Shown: piece after piece, positions 47,388 to 56,503 of the stretch
Position numbering within the stretch: position 1 is the first letter of the stretch
How the letters are laid out: each line of letters starts with the position of its first letter
DNA from: Methanolobus profundi
Lineage (GTDB): Archaea; Halobacteriota; Methanosarcinia; Methanosarcinales; Methanosarcinaceae
Direction: 5' to 3'
Length of the DNA: 64,000 bases
Assembly: GCF_900114835.1 (NCBI RefSeq)
Contig: NZ_FOUJ01000004.1
Location: 186,001-250,000, forward strand
The notes under the pieces: generated by a model
Seen by the model: the letters and a program-made list of their open reading frames with translations, nothing else
Databases searched by the model: none
Told to the model about the DNA's origin: nothing
Program-made: the position numbers and the translations under genes

Positions 47388-48764
47388 TTAGAATACAAGT
47401 CCGAACTCTTCGAGCTTCTTGCGTGCGCCGTCGTAGACCTTCATGTATTCATCAGTTGGTGTTACGGTAGCTACATCGTAACATTCCTGGAAGGTCTTAC
47501 CCTCTGGTGCATTTGCATAGTTGCCCTCGTAGGAGCTTACAAGGAGGTCGAGGACCTTGTTGACATCATCGATGTTCATTCCTGCTGTTGCTCTTGCAAC
47601 CTCTCCCATCATCCTTGCTTCCATACCTGTGGTCTTGTCCTGGACAACACCCTTTGCAGCTGCCACACCGGAGAGGATCTCACGGCCGGATGCTGTGTCA
47701 GTTATGGACTGGGCGGATGCTTCCAAAAGACACATCTCGGTACATGGACCTGCACATGGATAGTACTGGTTACCGGATATTATGTCAGTGAATTCTGAGA
47801 TAGTTGCACATGCCCATCCAGCGATCTGGAGGGTTTCACGAGTGTTTGTAGAGCCCCAGCGAATGTGGACCGGACCGTCAAGATGCCAGCTTGCATTGCT
47901 CATTACAAATGCATTGATGTGAGTTGCGATATCTACGATAGTGGTTTCTTCTATGCCACCGGCATATCCTCCAAAGATAGGCATCTGTTCATCCATGATA
48001 ATGTCACTGTTACCCTGATAGTGTGCCATCACACTGATAGCATCGAGGTCGATCTTAAGCTCGTTGAGCTGTGATACTTCGTGACTGTCACTGCAGACCT
48101 GGCCACCGACGCAGTCTGAAGCGATATTTCCCTGAGCGGACAGGGAAGTCTCTGGTCCCTATATGCCCATGCCTGGCCTTCCGGCCATTGCAGCTGCATT
48201 CTTGATCAGCCTTGTTTCGGTCTTGGCTGCAAGGATCTCATAAGGACTCTTTGGAATTGGTGGTTTGCCACGGACTGTCATCATGACACCGTTGACAATT
48301 GTGTCGACTTCCTTTTCAAGAGCATAGCTCATGTGAACTGGCATGAACATGTCTTCGGAAATTGGGGAACCTGTTGGACCACCCTGAACTATTGGCTTTC
48401 TCTTGTCGCCAACATTTCTTTTCCTGACGTTGACGGAGTCTCTGCCAGTTCCGAGTGTGAACCCTTTCTGGACGTTGTTAAGAGCATCCCATATCTCATC
48501 CTCGGTATATTTTACCACACGGCTTGTGTCGGTGCAGAAAATACCACATTCAAGTAACATCTCAAAACCTGCTTTGAACAGGTTTTCCATCATGTCCTTG
48601 TCAGTTGGAACAAATTCGTTCTTGAAGTCAAGGTTATATTTCTGTTTGAGTTCCATTGCCTTCATAGGGATGGTCATGAGGTCCCAGTCGTCCTGGGTCA
48701 TCTTCTCTCCCTTCTTTGCTCTCTCATAGAACTCGAAACAATCCATTGATCTTGCGAATGTCAT
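47388..48764 (-). CDS. mtmB: monomethylamine methyltransferase MtmB (pyrrolysine protein)
   Basis: A 458-residue enzyme that transfers the methyl group of monomethylamine to MtmC. The frame is interrupted only by an amber codon at 48159-48161, which encodes pyrrolysine at residue 202 (GMGI-Pyl-GPETS), as in Methanosarcina MtmB. Sequence continues at full homology after UAG and ends in TAA with GLVF. The lactam-like pyrroline ring binds ammonium and presents the methylamine. A GAGGTG ribosome site lies before the ATG. It follows mtmC by 13 bp. Confidence 0.96.
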
Positions 48765-48777
48765 CTTTGAACACCTC

Positions 48778-49434
48778 TTATTTCATAATCTCAAGAGCTA
48801 CGCGAGCTGCATCTGCTGCGTTCTCTGCTGTTGCATCTGCTCCAATCTCTGCGATCCATGCATCTGATACTGGTGCTCCACCGAACATGATCTTGACAGA
48901 GTCACGAAGCCCTTCTTCTGCAAGCATTGATACAGTGTCCTTCTGTCCGAGCATTGATGTTGTCATCAGTGCTGAACCAACGAGGATGACCTTCTTACCC
49001 TTGTGCTTTGCAATCTCTTCAACAATATTGTCATTTGGTACGTCAACGCCCATGTCAATTATCCTGAAACCGTTTGCTTCAAGCATTGTTGTTACGAGGC
49101 GGTGACCGATATCGTGGATGTCGCCTTCCTGTACGTAGGTTACAGCAAGTCCGACACCTTCATCGTCTGCTCCCTTCTCTTCTGCAAGTACAGGGACAAG
49201 GATCTCCATAGCAGCGTTCATTGCCTTTGCAGACATCATGATCTGCGGAAGGTATACCTCTGCTGCTTCGAACTTGTCACCGATTATCTTCATACCTACT
49301 GAAAGACCATCGTTAATGATCTCAACAGCGGTCATTCCAGAATCCAGAGCTTCCTGGGTAGCTTCGGCACAACCGTTGATGTTCTGTGTAACGATAGTGT
49401 CTCTGAGCTTGTCTAACATTTCCTGATTTGACAT
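48778..49434 (-). CDS. mtmC: monomethylamine corrinoid protein MtmC
   Basis: A 218-residue corrinoid protein. An N-terminal four-helix cap (about 1-85) precedes a Rossmann-like B12 domain with the axial-ligand motif D105-x-H107-x-x-G110 (EGDIHDIG) and GSALMTTSM. It accepts methyl groups from MtmB and donates to MtbA. The ATG at 49434 gives MSNQEM and has an AGGTG site; a 28-codon open extension upstream is not conserved in type and was excluded. Confidence 0.95.
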   Translation of the reverse strand: MSNQEMLDKLRDTIVTQNINGCAEATQEALDSGMTAVEIINDGLSVGMKIIGDKFEAAEVYLPQIMMSAKAMNAAMEILVPVLAEEKGADDEGVGLAVTYVQEGDIHDIGHRLVTTMLEANGFRIIDMGVDVPNDNIVEEIAKHKGKKVILVGSALMTTSMLGQKDTVSMLAEEGLRDSVKIMFGGAPVSDAWIAEIGADATAENAADAARVALEIMK

Positions 49435-49491
49435 AATTTCACCTTGTTTTATTAGTAGTATATTGAAATTAAAAAGTGGAAAACTGTTGAG

Positions 49492-49512
49492 GCCTGGAAC
49501 ACCGTCCCAGGC
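49492..49512. promoter_or_regulatory. hairpin in mtbB-mtmC intergenic region
   Basis: GCCTGG (49492-49497) pairs with CCAGGC (49507-49512) over a 9-nt loop. It lies 58 bp before mtmC and may control processing or expression of the monomethylamine genes separately from mtbB. Confidence 0.4.
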
Positions 49513-49532
49513 GATCACAGTGAACCACTATG

Positions 49533-49558
49533 AATTCAGGCGATCTGTCCCCTGAATT
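49533..49558. terminator. hairpin across the mtbB stop codon
   Basis: AATTCAGG (49533-49540) pairs with CCTGAATT (49551-49558), with the mtbB TGA within it. It might attenuate or protect the mtbCB message. Confidence 0.4.
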
Positions 49559-50939
49559 TCTCACAGCTGTTGATCTTAAGATCGAGCAGTTTCTCGATAT
49601 TCATCTTAGCTGCGATTCCCTTTGGAGCACCTGCAACTGAAGTGATGACACCGATACCGAGCTCTTCTCTCAGTTCCCTCATTACATACTCATCACTGAG
49701 GTCATCTGTGGTTACGTCAAGTTTCTTTGCAACGTAATCCTTTGCTTCTCCAATTCTCATTCCCTTTGCAAATTCCATTCTTGCAACAAGGTCACCGGCA
49801 GCTCTAATTCCGCTCATTCCGGAGGTCATTATGTGGGAGATCGGCATACCCATCGGGTCGCCGACCCCTATCTATATACCATCCACGCCAGCAATTTCGA
49901 CCATCGCCTTGCTGGCTCTTGATACAGCGTCAATTGTAGGGGTTTCGAGCATTGGAATACCACCAACACCCATTCCCATGTTCACATGGCATGGTAGTGT
50001 TGAAGCTTCAACAGCTGCTTTGATGAATGTAACAGCTCTTCCAAGGTTCCATGCTGCACTCTTGCTGGTGTTTGTGTTAACAACAGGACCGAAAACGTTT
50101 GCTCCTGCCTTTGCAACAAGTGGAGCCTGCTCATGTGGCCACAGACCTGCAAGGGTTGTGCCATCGTACTCAAGCTCACCGTGCATTCCAAGCATAAGTT
50201 CTCCTGCCATACCTGCTTCAATATAGATATCAGGGAACTGCTTTCTGAGTGCTTCGATCGCGTGGAGTGATGCATACATGTCACCGTCACCTGCAGCACC
50301 GATAGTATCGAAGTTGACACCGTCAGAACCTGATGCCATCATTTTCTGCATGATCCAGACAATATCCCTTGTGAGGTGTTCTGCAGAGTGTTCCATGGAT
50401 TGTCTTGCTTCGTCGATCTTGAATGCCTTCATAAGGTCACCTGGGTTCTCGAAAGGACCATCTGGTGTGTAGTAAAGACCCATGTTTGGCATTGCACCGT
50501 AAAGAAGAGGAACGATCATATTCTGCTGGCAGATTTCCATTGTCTGCATTTCCTGTGCAATTACTGGCTTTGCAGGCTTGTAACTGTAGTCGATGTGACC
50601 AAGTTCCATTGTGTCTGCACCAAATGCGCGCTCGTGCATCATTGCACCGACAAGTCTGCTGGATGGAATTCCGACACCACTGTTACCCTGGTCACCATCA
50701 ATTCTGATAGTACCGATATCGTGGGTCACTGGGACTTCCATACCCTGCTCGACACCAACCATCCTTGAAGGCATGGTGATAATGTCCACGAGCTTGTCGA
50801 TCTCATCTGCACTAAGATCTGGAATGCTTCCAAGGTCTGCAGCGTCTGCCATACCCTCTTTAAGGTCAGCAACGATCTGCTCCTTTGTCATGAAAATGCG
50901 CTTTCCGTCGCCCATTCTCAATTTATATTCTGTTGTCAT
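49536..50939 (-). CDS. mtbB: dimethylamine methyltransferase MtbB (pyrrolysine protein)
   Basis: A 467-residue enzyme moving a methyl group from dimethylamine to MtbC. The amber codon at 49872-49874 is pyrrolysine 356, within VDGI[11 protein letters not shown], and homology runs on to GQIA-TGA. Length matches Methanosarcina MtbB as I recall it. The ribosome site is GAGGAATCATC-ATG. It is 13 bp after mtbC. Typical substrate-site stretch [11 protein letters not shown] is visible. Confidence 0.96.
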
Positions 50940-50952
50940 GATGATTCCTCAC

Positions 50953-51597
50953 TTAAACAAGAAGTTCCTTGGCTTTTACAACAGCTTCACTTGCATTCTC
51001 TGCGTAGCAGTCTGCACCGATCTTGTCAGCCCATGCCTGGGTTGCAGGAGCACCGCCGACCATGACCTTGACATCATCTCTCATGCCATTTTCTTTGAGC
51101 ATCTCGATAACATCCTTCTGGCCCTGGAGGGTGGTTGTCATAAGTGCTGAAAGACCGACCATGTCCGCATTCGTCTCTTTGATCTTGTCAATGAAATTCT
51201 GCAGTGGAACATCTCTTCCAATGTCGTGAACTTCAAAGCCAGCGGACTGGAGCATGGTTGATACGATTGCCTTTCCGATGTCGTGTACGTCACCTTCAAC
51301 GGTACCGTTCACGATTACACCGAGTTTCTTGCTGACAGCATCCTTTGGCATGTCTGCTTCAAGAAGCTTGACACCTTCTTCCATTGCGCCTGCAGCCATC
51401 ATTACATGAGGAAGGAATAACTTTCCTCTTTCAAAACGGACACCGACTTCGTTCATTCCTGCTGCAAGACCCTTCTCTATGATCTCTGGGGCAGGGATGC
51501 CTTCGCCCTTTGCCTTCTCAACTGCTGCTATTACAACATCTTTCTTGCATGTAACTACAGCATCTGAGAGTTCTTTGAACATTTCTTCTTTGCTCAT
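50953..51597 (-). CDS. mtbC: dimethylamine corrinoid protein MtbC
   Basis: A 214-residue corrinoid protein. The axial motif is D103-x-H105-x-x-G108 (EGDVHDIG) with GLSALMTTTL. It accepts methyl from dimethylamine through MtbB. The ATG at 51597 gives MSKEEM with GAGGTG upstream; the open frame reaches 51723 but the extension is leader sequence. Its 5' side has its own TATA-like block, so it may be transcribed separately from mttP. Confidence 0.95.
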   Translation of the reverse strand: MSKEEMFKELSDAVVTCKKDVVIAAVEKAKGEGIPAPEIIEKGLAAGMNEVGVRFERGKLFLPHVMMAAGAMEEGVKLLEADMPKDAVSKKLGVIVNGTVEGDVHDIGKAIVSTMLQSAGFEVHDIGRDVPLQNFIDKIKETNADMVGLSALMTTTLQGQKDVIEMLKENGMRDDVKVMVGGAPATQAWADKIGADCYAENASEAVVKAKELLV

Positions 51598-51723
51598 TTG
51601 TACACCTCGTTGATTTTTGATAATTTTAAACGATTCTAATTTTATTCTGGTTTGAAGTTGGGGTATAACCCGAAGGTTAAACTGCATAGTTATACGATAG
51701 ATATATATGTTGCCATTTACCAC

Positions 51724-51779
51724 ACTATATAAATGTTACTCATGCATCTCCTTAGTGTCTAGTATTTATATTTTTCTAT
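51724..51779 (-). promoter_or_regulatory. promoter block of mtbC resembling that of mttB
   Basis: The minus strand has ATAGAAAAATATAAATACTAG followed about 20 nt later by the TATA-like CATTTATATAG. The same pair of elements occurs before mttB at 55981-56025 in the same order and similar spacing. Shared design suggests joint regulation of di- and trimethylamine genes. Predicted start is roughly 100 nt before the mtbC ATG. Confidence 0.5.
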
Positions 51780-51829
51780 TATATTGACTTACAGAACCTT
51801 CAGGCAAGTAGACTAAAATAAATATCAAC

Positions 51830-51888
51830 GGACACGGTTGATCCACAGGTCCAACCATGGGATGAAGACCTGTAAACTTACCGTGTCC
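51830..51888 (-). terminator. nested hairpin between orf49 and mtbC
   Basis: GGACACGGT (51830-51838) pairs with ACCGTGTCC (51880-51888); inside, ACAGGT (51845-51850) pairs with ACCTGT (51868-51873). It lies 43 bp after the small ORF stop and upstream of the mtbC promoter block, consistent with a terminator or RNA processing site. Confidence 0.5.
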
Positions 51889-51931
51889 ATCTACTCAACT
51901 GATCTTAAAGAGATTCTTTTCAGGATTCTCC

Positions 51932-52081
51932 TTAGAACTGTGAAACGAACGTTCTCGCCTGCCAGAGTGCCAGTAATGCTACGAGCAGGATGGCAACCAT
52001 CCACATAACATCAGCAGCTGGCAAAGGTGAGTTCACCCAGTAAGCATTGTAAGCTTCCATTGCAGCTTGTGTCTGTACCAT
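51932..52081 (-). CDS. 49-aa single-pass membrane protein in the methylamine operon
   Basis: A short ORF not detected by length cut-offs: it begins MVQTQAAMEAYNAYWVNS and has one hydrophobic segment (WMVAILLVALLALW) ending in RTFVSQF. AAGGAG lies eight bases before the ATG at 52081 (an ATG two codons earlier at 52087 is also possible). It follows orf97 by 12 bp within the mttP group. The size and topology suggest a subunit of the methylamine permease or a membrane anchor; this is inference. Confidence 0.7.
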   Translation of the reverse strand: MVQTQAAMEAYNAYWVNSPLPAADVMWMVAILLVALLALWQARTFVSQF

Positions 52082-52093
52082 TTTCATCACTCC

Positions 52094-52387
52094 TTATACA
52101 TACATTAAACAGGCATCTGAAGCCCTTATCTTTCCGAAATCCGTCAATTTGTACTTGTGCAGAAGGAAACCTTTCTTGTAGATCCCTTCTTCATCGACCT
52201 TGGTCTCTATATCTTCAAGCATTCCACCTGATGCAAGTTCGATAATATCAAAATTGATGGAATCCCTGTGGAAATTTCCTTTGAGGCCAGGGTACTCTTT
52301 CTGGATCTGCGCAACGATCTCATAGTTCCATTTACCACTGTTACACAATTCAAGTATCCTGAATTTGACCGGACGGTTTCCTGCCAT
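52094..52387 (-). CDS. 97-aa winged-helix-like protein
   Basis: A 97-residue protein with a helix-turn-helix-like centre (KFRILELCNSGKW...GNFHRDSINFDIIELAS) and a wing-like end (HKYKLTDFGKIRA), as in compact archaeal winged-helix regulators. Its ATG begins one base after the mttP stop and uses AGGTGAT within the mttP end, so it is translationally coupled. A regulator or RNA-binding role in methylamine use is likely but unproven. Confidence 0.65.
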   Translation of the reverse strand: MAGNRPVKFRILELCNSGKWNYEIVAQIQKEYPGLKGNFHRDSINFDIIELASGGMLEDIETKVDEEGIYKKGFLLHKYKLTDFGKIRASDACLMYV

Positions 52388-52388
52388 T

Positions 52389-53435
52389 TTAATCACCTCT
52401 CAGAGATTCCATTTCACCTGTGTCCTCGGAGAACATGATAGAACTACCTCCAAGACAAAGAGCGCCTCCCAGAAGAATGGTCCATGCAGGAACATCTCCG
52501 AAGAAGAGGAAAATGAATATCACAGCGAACAGACCGTACAGGTTACCGATACCCTGTCCCCTGCCCACACCGATGAGCGGGAAGGACTTGTACCAGGCAA
52601 CATAACAGAAACCAAATGTTATACCTGCAAAGATAAGTACCAGAAGTGTGAGTGGCTCGAATGCAAGAAGTGCATACTTGAACATTGGGAATCCTGCAAT
52701 TGCAAGTGCTGGAACAATAAGGATCCACCAGATGATGTTCTCACCAAGGAACCTCAGTGTAAGACCTACATCAGGTTCTGCGATGTCAAGACCCTTTCCT
52801 GCGATCGCACCTTCAATTCCCCATCCTGCTGCTGCCATAAGACCACCAAGGTAACCGATCCATGCAACATTTCCACTTCCGATCTCAGTAATCAGTCCAC
52901 CACCGAATATGGTGATACCACCGAGAATGATGAAAGCAATACCCAGATAAGCACGCTTGGATATCTTTTCACCATACCACTTTTGTGCAAGTATGGAACC
53001 AACTACAGGATACATGAGTGCTGCAACTGCTGCAAAAGCACCTCCAATGAAACCCATAGCTATAAAAGAACCCAATATGGCCATAGGACCACCAAAAATA
53101 GACGCCAGGAAGAACCATTTTGAACAGGGATGGAATTCCTTCACCGTTCTCTTCATCTCTCCGAACTTACCAAGGACACCATTCCAGACGGCAAGAGCCA
53201 GAATAACTGTTAATGCATTGAATGCTGTAATTAGTACGGCCACTATTACTAGTGCCATTCCATCGCCACTTCCTGCAGCGATCTCACCGTACATCTCATC
53301 GAACGGGTTCAATACCCATACCGTTGTACCTGGTATATACCACATACCCCAGAGAACTGCACAGAAAAGAGCCCACATATAACCATACTTAACCCTTTTC
53401 TTGTGTTCTTGCTTTTTTAAAGCTTTTAGATCCAA
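52389..53435 (-). CDS. mttP: methylamine permease MttP (EamA-like)
   Basis: A membrane protein of about 348 residues with ten or so hydrophobic segments of the EamA/DMT type, encoded between mttC and mtbC as in Methanosarcina, where MttP is proposed to import methylamines. The N-terminus DLKALKKQEHKK is basic. I place the start at the TTG at 53435, seven bases after GGAGGT; the frame opens to 53480 but that part lies in a hairpin. Evidence for transport is by position and family only. Confidence 0.85.
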   Translation of the reverse strand: MDLKALKKQEHKKRVKYGYMWALFCAVLWGMWYIPGTTVWVLNPFDEMYGEIAAGSGDGMALVIVAVLITAFNALTVILALAVWNGVLGKFGEMKRTVKEFHPCSKWFFLASIFGGPMAILGSFIAMGFIGGAFAAVAALMYPVVGSILAQKWYGEKISKRAYLGIAFIILGGITIFGGGLITEIGSGNVAWIGYLGGLMAAAGWGIEGAIAGKGLDIAEPDVGLTLRFLGENIIWWILIVPALAIAGFPMFKYALLAFEPLTLLVLIFAGITFGFCYVAWYKSFPLIGVGRGQGIGNLYGLFAVIFIFLFFGDVPAWTILLGGALCLGGSSIMFSEDTGEMESLRGD

Positions 53436-53718
53436 AGTCAATACCTCCAATTTCAAACCTTCTTGAATAAGATATGCCATTGCATGGCATATTGATAATT
53501 CCGGACATTACCGGAACTAATACTCAAAAAAAGGTGAAGCACTGCCATTCCTTATCAGTCTGGCAGCCATCATCCTCTTTTGAGGAGGCTACAACGGAAA
53601 AATGATATCCATGTAGCACCAATTGGTGGAAGACAATAAACACAAAAATTGTCTTCAGGTTGTGAGGTTGTACTCGATATACATCCTCACAACTAATTCT
53701 CTCAATTTTCTTTTTGTC
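53436..53718 (-). promoter_or_regulatory. structured mttC-mttP leader with several hairpins
   Basis: This 283-bp gap holds at least six perfect or near-perfect stems in a row: 53474-53480/53484-53490, 53499-53504/53511-53516, 53542-53547/53561-53566, 53574-53577/53582-53585, 53631-53637/53648-53654, and 53659-53667/53685-53693 (9 bp). No ORF was found. It might limit readthrough from mttC into mttP and stabilise the mttBC message. Confidence 0.5.
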
Positions 53719-54366
53719 TTAGAACATTGCGTTAAGCTTGGAAACCACATCAGTGGCGTTCTCGCCATAGACGTCTGCTCCGATCTTGGTTGCCCAGTCC
53801 TGGGTCACAGGTGCGCCGCCGACCATTGTCTTGACGGAATCGCGAACTCCTGCTTCCTTGAGTTGTTCTTCGATCTGTATCTGACTGACCATTGTTGTGG
53901 TCATAAGAGCGGATGAAGCAACTACATCAGCACTGTTTGCCTTTACTGCTTCAACGTATTTGCCGATCGCTACATCCCTTCCAAGGTCGACGACCTTGAA
54001 GCCTGCGATCTTGAGCATTGTTGCGACAATATCCTTACCGATGGAGTGGATATCTCCCTCAATTGTACCGATAACGATAGTTCCTTTGCTTGCTGTCTCT
54101 GCGCCCTTTGCTTCAAGTGCTGGTGTAAGTACAGCCACTCCTGCACTCATTGCCTCTGATGCTGCAATGACGTGTGGAAGGAATAGAGTACCTGCTTCGA
54201 ACTGGTCACCAACCTCGTTCATAGCTGCTGTGAATCCATCCTGAATAAGATCAACAGGATCTACATCTGCATCAAGCCCTTCCTGGGCTGCTGCTGCTGC
54301 TGCTTCATCATCAAAATCAAGGATAGCTGCTTTTGCTTTTGAAATAATTTCTTCTTTTGTTGCCAT
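53719..54366 (-). CDS. mttC: trimethylamine corrinoid protein MttC
   Basis: A 215-residue corrinoid protein. The axial motif is D105-x-H107-x-x-G110 (EGDIHSIG), followed by the B12 segments ASSALMTTTM and VGGAPVT. It accepts the methyl group from trimethylamine via MttB. An AGGAGG site precedes the ATG; the gap from mttB is 16 bp. The N-terminal helix is unusually Ala-rich (EAAAAAAQEGL). Confidence 0.95.
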   Translation of the reverse strand: MATKEEIISKAKAAILDFDDEAAAAAAQEGLDADVDPVDLIQDGFTAAMNEVGDQFEAGTLFLPHVIAASEAMSAGVAVLTPALEAKGAETASKGTIVIGTIEGDIHSIGKDIVATMLKIAGFKVVDLGRDVAIGKYVEAVKANSADVVASSALMTTTMVSQIQIEEQLKEAGVRDSVKTMVGGAPVTQDWATKIGADVYGENATDVVSKLNAMF

Positions 54367-54382
54367 TTCTAAACCTCCTGTT

Positions 54383-55873
54383 TTACATGCTAGCCCTGAA
54401 TGCCTTGTCGGCCTTCTCTACAACTGCCTTCATATCCTTGAGCAGGTCAGCGTCTATTGGTGTGACCTCGTGGTTCTTCATGATGTCAACGACCTTTTCA
54501 TGAGCAACCGTTGCGATGTCCTTTGCACCTGCCATTTCCCAGTCTCCGTACATGAGTCTGTCAATGAGCATTGGGCTGGATGGGAGATCGATGTTCTGTC
54601 TTGTTGTCTTGTGTGCAAGGAAGTTGTTTCCAATACCAACCTGGTCAATGGAGTCAACTGCCATGGTCTCCTCGGTTACAGGGATTCCCTGCATTGCCTT
54701 CTTTGTCATGGAGATCATATCATTGTCAAGAACGAGCTGTTCGAGTGAGAATGTCATACCGAGCTCAAGCATACCTGCTCCGTACAGGGTGTTTGCACCT
54801 GCAAAGGATGGAAGAATTGTTGTCATTGTCTTCTCATGACCAGCCTGGCCATCAGGTATCTTGGCATCTGCCTACGAACCAGCAACGAATGTTGGCAGAC
54901 CGTAGTACTGACCGAGCTTTGCAACAGCTGCACTGATAAGTCCGAGTTCTGGTGAACCTACTGGTGCTGTTCCTTTCTTAAGATCGAATGTTGTGGTTGA
55001 GCTACCGTACCATACTGGTGCACCTGGCTTGACCAATTGTGCGAGTACAATACCTGAGAGTACCTCAGCGTTGTGTGTAACGAGTGTACCTGCAAGGTGT
55101 ACTGGTGATGAACCTCCAGCCATTGCCATACTAAGTACATTAACAGGTGTGCCAAATCTTGCGCCCTTCATGATAACCTGACATGCATTGTCACCAAGTT
55201 CAAGTGGACTTGTTGGGCATGTAAGTGTTGAGAAAAGAGGTTTCTTTGCTGCTTCGTCAGCATCTCCGCCATAGTATGCAGTAGCGATCTGCTGGTAGTA
55301 TTCTACGTTCTCGCCTACAGGGTCGATGTGGTGGAAGTGCTTTGTTGTGTTCATCAAAGGTGTGAGTGTCTCGTGAACATCCTGTGCACCCTTTCCTGCC
55401 CAGTCTCTTGCGGAAACTGCAAGTGAATAGTAGTCGATGTTCTCTGCCCAGTCACAGAGCTTTGCTGTGTCTGCGAGGTCCTTGTCTGTTGAATCAACAG
55501 TTGTGTACTTTCCTGGTCCCTCGTAGTTGCACATCTTGACACCAGTACCGAAACAGGTCCAGTGTACCTTTCCTTTGTGCTCCTGCTTGACATTCTTCGC
55601 CTTGTCACGTCCCCAGAGAACGAACTTAGAAGGACAGTCACGCAGAGCCCTGTTAACTACAAATTCAGGGATCTTTACGATCTGTGTTTTTTCATCTACT
55701 AAACAGCCACCTTCTTTGAAGATCGCTCTAGCTTCAGCATCTGATACCTGGATACCAGTGTTTATAAAAACGTCCATTGTAGCATAGTGAAGTGCTCTGA
55801 GATCATCTTCTGAGAAGAGCTCAAGACTTACACCTTCCAATGGACTCTTACCTGGGTAAAAGTGGTTTACCAT
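54383..55873 (-). CDS. mttB: trimethylamine methyltransferase MttB (pyrrolysine protein)
   Basis: A 496-residue enzyme that demethylates trimethylamine onto MttC. The amber codon at 54872-54874 is pyrrolysine 334 in FVAGS-Pyl-ADAKIP, as in Methanosarcina MttB; homology continues to the TAA after [30 protein letters not shown] is intact. GGAGGC precedes the ATG. First gene of the minus-strand methylamine operon, with the promoter block about 110 bp upstream. Confidence 0.96.
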
Positions 55874-56503
55874 TTTCTTTAGCCTCCAATTTAAATTATA
55901 ATTCGGGATTACTCCAAAATTTTCCCGAAAGGATTGAACATGCGTTGAAGCAGTTTGTTCCTGTAGATTACGTAGAAGATACTAGTATATAAATGTTTCT
56001 TGGTAATCTAGTATTTATATTTTGCTATGCAGGCTTATCGATATCCAGTATAAAAAGATAACCCAATATCCGCAAAAGAAACAAGTTACAAAAGAGTTAT
56101 TGATACTGATTCCCAATAATACGATAAACAACTACAGACATATGAAATGTCTGTGTTTCTTTTCTAGTATATATAGATTACTAGATGCCACCGTTCCAAT
56201 GTAGTATATAAATATAACGAAAGGCACTGGTAGTATATAAATAGCTGAAAAATACCATGGAAAAATGAAAAGATATTATTCAATTTTCCACCGATTATCC
56301 ATACAGCAAAGTATCTCATACTGAATAATCACATATAAAGATTCTTCCTCATTATGTGTCTATCAAATCAACAAATAAGTAAAACAAGCTGATAGATTGC
56401 GTTTTTTGTGTTAACAGCGTTAATTCCTCATGCACAAAATATATATAACTTGATTCTTGAACATCCAGACCATTGATAAGATAAAATAAGGGAGTTCACA
56501 AAA
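55874..56503. promoter_or_regulatory. mttB/HyuA divergent promoter region with repeated TATA-like motifs
   Basis: No gene. The mttB promoter block is at 55981-56025 (minus-strand AAATATAAATACTAG and CATTTATATACTAG elements). The motif TAGTATATAAAT recurs at 55983-55994, 56202-56214 and 56231-56243, the last two 29 bp apart. A TATA-like AAAATATATATAAC at about 56437 serves the HyuA-like gene (start 56504, GGGAG ribosome site). Confidence 0.5.

Noticed and set aside
47388-48032. Separate 214-aa CDS after the mtmB amber codon
   Set aside because: It is the C-terminal part of MtmB read through UAG at 48159-48161.
49536-49853. Separate 105-aa CDS after the mtbB amber codon
   Set aside because: It is the C-terminal part of MtbB read through UAG at 49872-49874.
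54383-54826. Separate 147-aa CDS after the mttB amber codon
   Set aside because: It is the C-terminal part of MttB; homology is continuous across the UAG, which encodes pyrrolysine.
56022-56204. 60-aa plus-strand ORF between mttB and HyuA-like gene 1
   Set aside because: No ribosome site or recognisable protein features; overlaps repeated TATA-like motifs.
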